Shown here: one piece after another, positions 59,936 through 64,000 of the stretch | Layout of the letters: each line of letters starts with the position of its first letter | How positions within the stretch are numbered: position 1 is the stretch's first letter | Position numbers and translations under genes: made by a program | The notes under the pieces: generated by a model | Database searches by the model: none | Told to the model about the DNA's origin: nothing | What the model saw: the letters and a program-made list of their open reading frames with translations, nothing else | DNA from: Hyposmocoma kahamanoa | Taxonomy: Eukaryota; Arthropoda; Insecta; Lepidoptera; Cosmopterigidae | DNA length: 64,000 bases | Direction: 5' to 3' | Assembly: GCF_003589595.1 (NCBI RefSeq) | Contig: NW_020654810.1 | Location: 20,031,201 to 20,095,200, forward strand

Positions 59936-60144
59936 TCGACCTATACAAATAACTTTTCCGTCAAAATTGTTAGTTACAGTCGTTTGTACTAAAGGGAACG
60001 ACATTTCTTGACCCAGGTTACATGTATCCTACTATAACTGATTTATCAAAGGACATAATGTCATTTAATTAATCACCTTTGGGCCTAATCACTGTAGCTT
60101 AAAAGCGGTGATAGCCCAGTGACAAAACGGTTTCTTCTCAATTG

Positions 60145-60425
60145 ACTTTTTTTATAACATCAAATGATGGGACAAACAAGTCGTGCGTCTGATAGTAAGC
60201 TGCACGCCTGATCATAACAGTTGCAGTGCCAGCAAGAGCTTTAAACCGCAAAGGTCGGAGAGGGCACTGCCACTGCGCCTGTCACCCTAAATAAGTTGAC
60301 AAGTTCCATGTGCCTGTAATTTCACCAGCACCCCAACCGAAATGGAGTAATGCTCACATTACTGCTTGGTAGAAATGGGTAAGGTGGCAGTACTTTCCCT
60401 GGACGAACTCTTTCACAAGCTGCTG
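60145..60425 (-). repeat. Family R copy
   Basis: Starts TTTTTTTATAACATCAAATG, with GCACTGCCACTGCGCCTGTC and GGACGAACTCTTTCACAAG. Another partial copy lies at 9480-9615 (-). Confidence 0.65.
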
Positions 60426-60657
60426 CTAAAATTCAACTGCATGAACAGCGTGGCGGACTATGGACCAAACTTTCTTCTTAGAGGAGACCCGTGTCGAGCA
60501 GAGTGAGTTGATGATGATGACGAAATTTGTGCAGAGAAATACATTTTATTCCGTCTGTCATTAAATTGTAAGCAAAGAAAAAAACATTTTTTCGCAAGCA
60601 CCTCACAAAAAAAGCACAAACATGCATTTCATTTAACCATTCGACTGTCACTAGGTG

Positions 60658-60765
60658 TGCATTTTGGAATCAGAAAAACGCCCATCTCCTGGTTTTATCA
60701 TCCCCAAGAGCAACTACAACCAGGTTGCGATCTGCAATGGCCCGTCTGGAAGCTCTTGAATCAAC
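60658..60765. other. Short GC-rich open stretch, both strands open
   Basis: On the minus strand it reads ECEVDSRASRRAIADRNLVV then VALGDDKTRRWAFF and a stop. On the plus strand it reads RATTTRLRSAMARLEALEST and runs to a donor-like CACTCAG|GTAGGT. I cannot choose between them, and transposon debris is likely. Confidence 0.15.
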
Positions 60766-61204
60766 TTCGCACTCAGGTAGGTCGCTGCAGAGATAAGATG
60801 TGTAACTTTCAGGGATGCTAGTCTTACCTCATGCCCTAATACCTGTACGAGTGAAGATCTCTACGCGGCCACGGATAGCGCAGTCAATATTGTTCAAAGT
60901 TAATATAGTGCTAAAAAAAAGAAGCATCGACACGAGTAGTATTGTGATATTTTTTATTTATGAATTTGCAATTTTGGCGAAATAGATGAAGAGATGTATC
61001 TTTGAGTAAAGTAACTTCTAGGAACGTTTTACATACGCCACCTATTTAATCAGTCCTTTATAGTCTGAGATAATCTGACACGTGATCCCTTGAATTTCAA
61101 TTTCGGCACACGAGAACACTTAAGGGAGTTCCATGACCTCTCTTAGACTACAAACTTTACCAACTTCATACAATCCTTGAGCAAGATCCAGTCATTATTC
61201 TCGA

Positions 61205-61560
61205 GCAATATAAACTTGTATTAAATGATTATCACTAATATCAGGTTTCTTACCACGGTATGACTTCTTTTTATTTTCCCGATATTTCGGAACGGTTGCA
61301 CGCTCCATGGTCACGGGTGGACTGGACGGCGGCAGATGACAGATTTAAGAGCAGACATATCTGTCTACCCTCTTGCGCTGTCGACGACTACCTTCATCTC
61401 GATTTGTTGTGGAGTTACCATTGTCACTCACTTTTTTCACACAAACCGTGTGGATATACGCATGTGGATATACTTGTAATCGTTTTTGTTTTGCGTAATA
61501 ATGAAGTACACGTTTTTATACACGTTTTAGCTAGTTATATATTATAATGTGCCAGTCAAT
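61205..61560. repeat. Dispersed repeat fragment containing an apparent 95-codon ORF
   Basis: Runs such as CCCGATATTTCGGAACGGTTGC and CCATGGTCACGGGTGGACTG resemble a repeat seen widely in Lepidoptera. The ORF inside is taken as incidental. Confidence 0.4.
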
Positions 61561-61735
61561 CACTCCAATTTCCTTGTCTCAAACTTGAGAATTCCCTGTA
61601 CTGCGAGTACCAGAGCATAGCGGAACCCATCTAGAACACCCAGACTAAAACCAATGTAGAAAAGCCCATTTTTCAAATTGGTACTGATCGAATCCGGTAT
61701 CTTCCCACTTAGCATCTACAGTGCTAACTGCTCGG
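61550..61735 (-). repeat. SINE family C copy
   Basis: Minus-strand copy: AATTCCCTGTACTGCGAGTACC, ACCCAGACTAAAACCAATG, head in reverse to ACTGAGGTCGTCG. A tail fragment of the same family is at 2780-2840 (-). Confidence 0.65.
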
Positions 61736-61739
61736 TGAC

Positions 61740-63070
61740 TGAGGTCGTCGAAAATAGCTTTTAATGGAGCTTTAAATCAATCGAATTGTATGTTGGAATT
61801 CGTATATTGGAAATTTCTAGAACATTTTTTTTATAAAATCATGAATGAATGAAAACAAAGAGTATAAAAAAAATGTCGACCGCAAACGTAACTTGGTAAT
61901 AATTTTTTTTTACATATAAAGCACGATGAGAGGATCGTGGACCTTAAACAGGCTGGACTTGTTTGATGTTTGTAAAAACACTGCCGGTCATGTTTAGCTG
62001 CGTGCTTTAAGTTTCATTGTACGTGTTCAGTTTAATTAGTATGTTTAGTATGTTTGGTGCCTTTATCACAAAAATAATACAAACTACATGAAACAAATTG
62101 TGTGTCTGTGAAGTTTCATAACTCTCCTACGTAAGTATAACAAAGTTATCGTTCCTCGTACCTCTCTCCTGAAAAGTTGCAATTTCGCAGATGTGGCCTT
62201 ATTACACCTAGGATATGCGACTTCATGATAAAAGTTTATGGTTTAATATTATCTACTCTAGTAGAAAATATTAAAAACAGGTGGTAAAGTCCAAGAATCA
62301 GCATCACTTTAAATTGGTCCAGTGTTGAACATCTTCGTAATCGTCAACACAATAAGTAGCCATTCTTCTTTTATTGCCTGCTTCTCTGATATTCCTTTCA
62401 TATCCTGCGAAGGTCCGGTGAAGATTCTCTAAATCTGATCGGTCACATTCAAGAGTCAGATTGGATTGACGCGACTGAAAACGTGCTGAATGAAAGTGGG
62501 GATTCTAGCTAGAATTGTGAGGGACATGGACCACCTTAAGAACAAAGGATTACCCATTATCATCTATCACAACTTATCAGGCCGCAGTGTAGCTGCAATA
62601 TAATAGAAGGCGTTATGGTACTGCCCATTGATGATGATGATCGTTTACTCCTTGATACGAAAGGTAATGGAAGGGGTGGTACTATTTGCAACAAAAAGCA
62701 TCGGCAAATATAAAGAAACAGCATTGGCATCAAAACGAAAATCTTCCCAGACAATATTACAACGGATTATTCACGCATACGCAAAAAGTGGTTATTTTAA
62801 AATTATAAAAAAGATAACAGAAGAAAATAATATACGGGTACAAAGGATTCAAGCGGATGACACGGCTTAAGTGTGAAATCTGTGCGTCGGTTTTATTTTA
62901 GTCCCTGTTGGAGTTGAATACTACTGTTTACAATGTATTTTTCTAGATGAAAAGTAGTTAATTCACTTCCAAAACCACTGTGAAAATCCATGAGATGAAT
63001 TAGAGATGAATTTATTTTTACACTGTATAAAAAAAACTTACTGTATTTACATAGCGATCATTTTTCTGAA
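61740..63070. other. No gene seen
   Basis: AT-rich. An 80-codon frame at 62628-62870 (ATTQKSIGKYKE-like lysine-rich composition, no domain) is not supported as a gene. Confidence 0.5.
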
Positions 63071-63073
63071 GTA

Positions 63074-63151
63074 ACAAATTGATAGCGAAATTACTTATTA
63101 TACAAATGTATAATAAGTAATCAATTCGTACCAGTACGCTATCAATTTGTA
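63074..63151. repeat. Nested hairpin
   Basis: Outer arms ACAAATTGATAGCG / CGCTATCAATTTGT, inner perfect arms ATTACTTATTATACA / TGTATAATAAGTAAT with a 2-base loop. Confidence 0.7.
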
Positions 63152-63154
63152 CCT

Positions 63155-64000
63155 CACAAAAAAGCCCTACCCCTGTACAAAATAAAAAAAACGAATAAAA
63201 ACTGAGTGAAAAACCATCTAACCATCCAAACCATGATTTTCACCTCGCTAATGTACCAACTAAGTCGGAGACTTATCATAACAATGGGCGTAATTAGCGG
63301 TTTGTTTTTAGGCAGTCAGTAGAAACTGCAAGGTCAAATTTTTCGTTCCTCCGTTTGGATGATGTCCAAGACAAACTTTTGAACTGATTCACGATGTCTA
63401 GCAGGTCAATATTGATTATCTGGATAAAAATATAACAAGAGGTGCGCCTATAACCGTGTATTTACTATCAAGTCGCCTAGGTCCACCGACCTACACCGGT
63501 TTTAAGTTTTATTATGAAATACATAGGTGTTTTTTTAATTTCGTGTGTGTGTGTCATTCAAAAGGTGAAATTAAAATTAGAAAATAATTTTCTTGATGCG
63601 CCCGACAGAATGCAATAATGTCAAAGTACTTTGAGATATAGTAAAGTCAAATAATATTTTTTCAAAGAAAATTTATTCAAAAGACAGTCACGTATCTAAA
63701 TTATTTCAAAACTTTACGGCTTTTAATTTTATTATAACTTTTACAACATTTTTATAACGTGAAAATTTAAAATTGCTTAATTTATTCCCACAAACATCAC
63801 ATCCCATACACCTTAGCAATAAAATATTAAATGTAGAGCTTTCAAACGCAATATTATAACTTTAATTCCAATTTACGAGAGCACATTTTATAACAACATG
63901 ACGTCTAAATATTCTTTATGCTTTCTACAGTAATATATATACAGGTCGATTCAAACTGAAGGATAATTTAACCGAAGGATAATAATTTGTTCCTTTATTA
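63155..64000. other. No gene seen
   Basis: AT-rich to the end of the window. Confidence 0.55.

Overview
The window is AT-rich, intron-rich animal DNA, most likely from a moth or butterfly (Lepidoptera). This rests on low-GC introns broken by short GC-rich exons, GT-AG splicing, several tRNA-headed SINE families, and LINE-3'-end-like and miniature DNA-transposon repeats of the kind common in lepidopteran genomes. There are no operons, bacterial genes, rRNAs or CRISPR arrays.

One cellular gene can be assembled with confidence. It lies on the minus strand between about 21.9 kb and 6.7 kb. Thirteen coding exons join in one frame with matching splice phases (about 785 residues, both ends missing). 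The order is a PDZ domain (split over two exons), a long proline/serine-rich linker with charged helical stretches, and the first part of a PH domain. This is the insect orthologue of ARHGAP21/ARHGAP23, called RhoGAP19D in Drosophila: a Rho-family GTPase-activating protein that restrains Cdc42 at lateral epithelial membranes. The initiator exon was not found in the 42 kb upstream of the PDZ exons. The rest of the PH domain and the RhoGAP domain should lie beyond position 1. One internal exon (12412-12218) has a very poor donor site followed by GC-rich open frame to a stop, so a truncated PDZ-only isoform is possible.

Region by region: 1-6.7 kb is downstream intron with SINEs; 6.7-21.9 kb holds the exons and repeat-laden introns, including a nested triple insertion at 15.1-15.85 kb; 22-64 kb is intronic or intergenic DNA with dispersed repeats, two hAT-like MITEs with target duplications, other inverted-repeat elements, a three-copy tandem repeat at 28.0-28.4 kb, and fossils of LINE reverse transcriptases at 33.1 and 57.8 kb. 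A few short open stretches (24.8, 44.3, 48.3, 60.7 kb) could be exons or transposon debris and are given low confidence.

I found no convincing new biological system. The most interesting signals are the possible alternative ending of the RhoGAP19D orthologue, the nested insertion, and several local inverted duplications inside repeat copies that look like template-switch scars.
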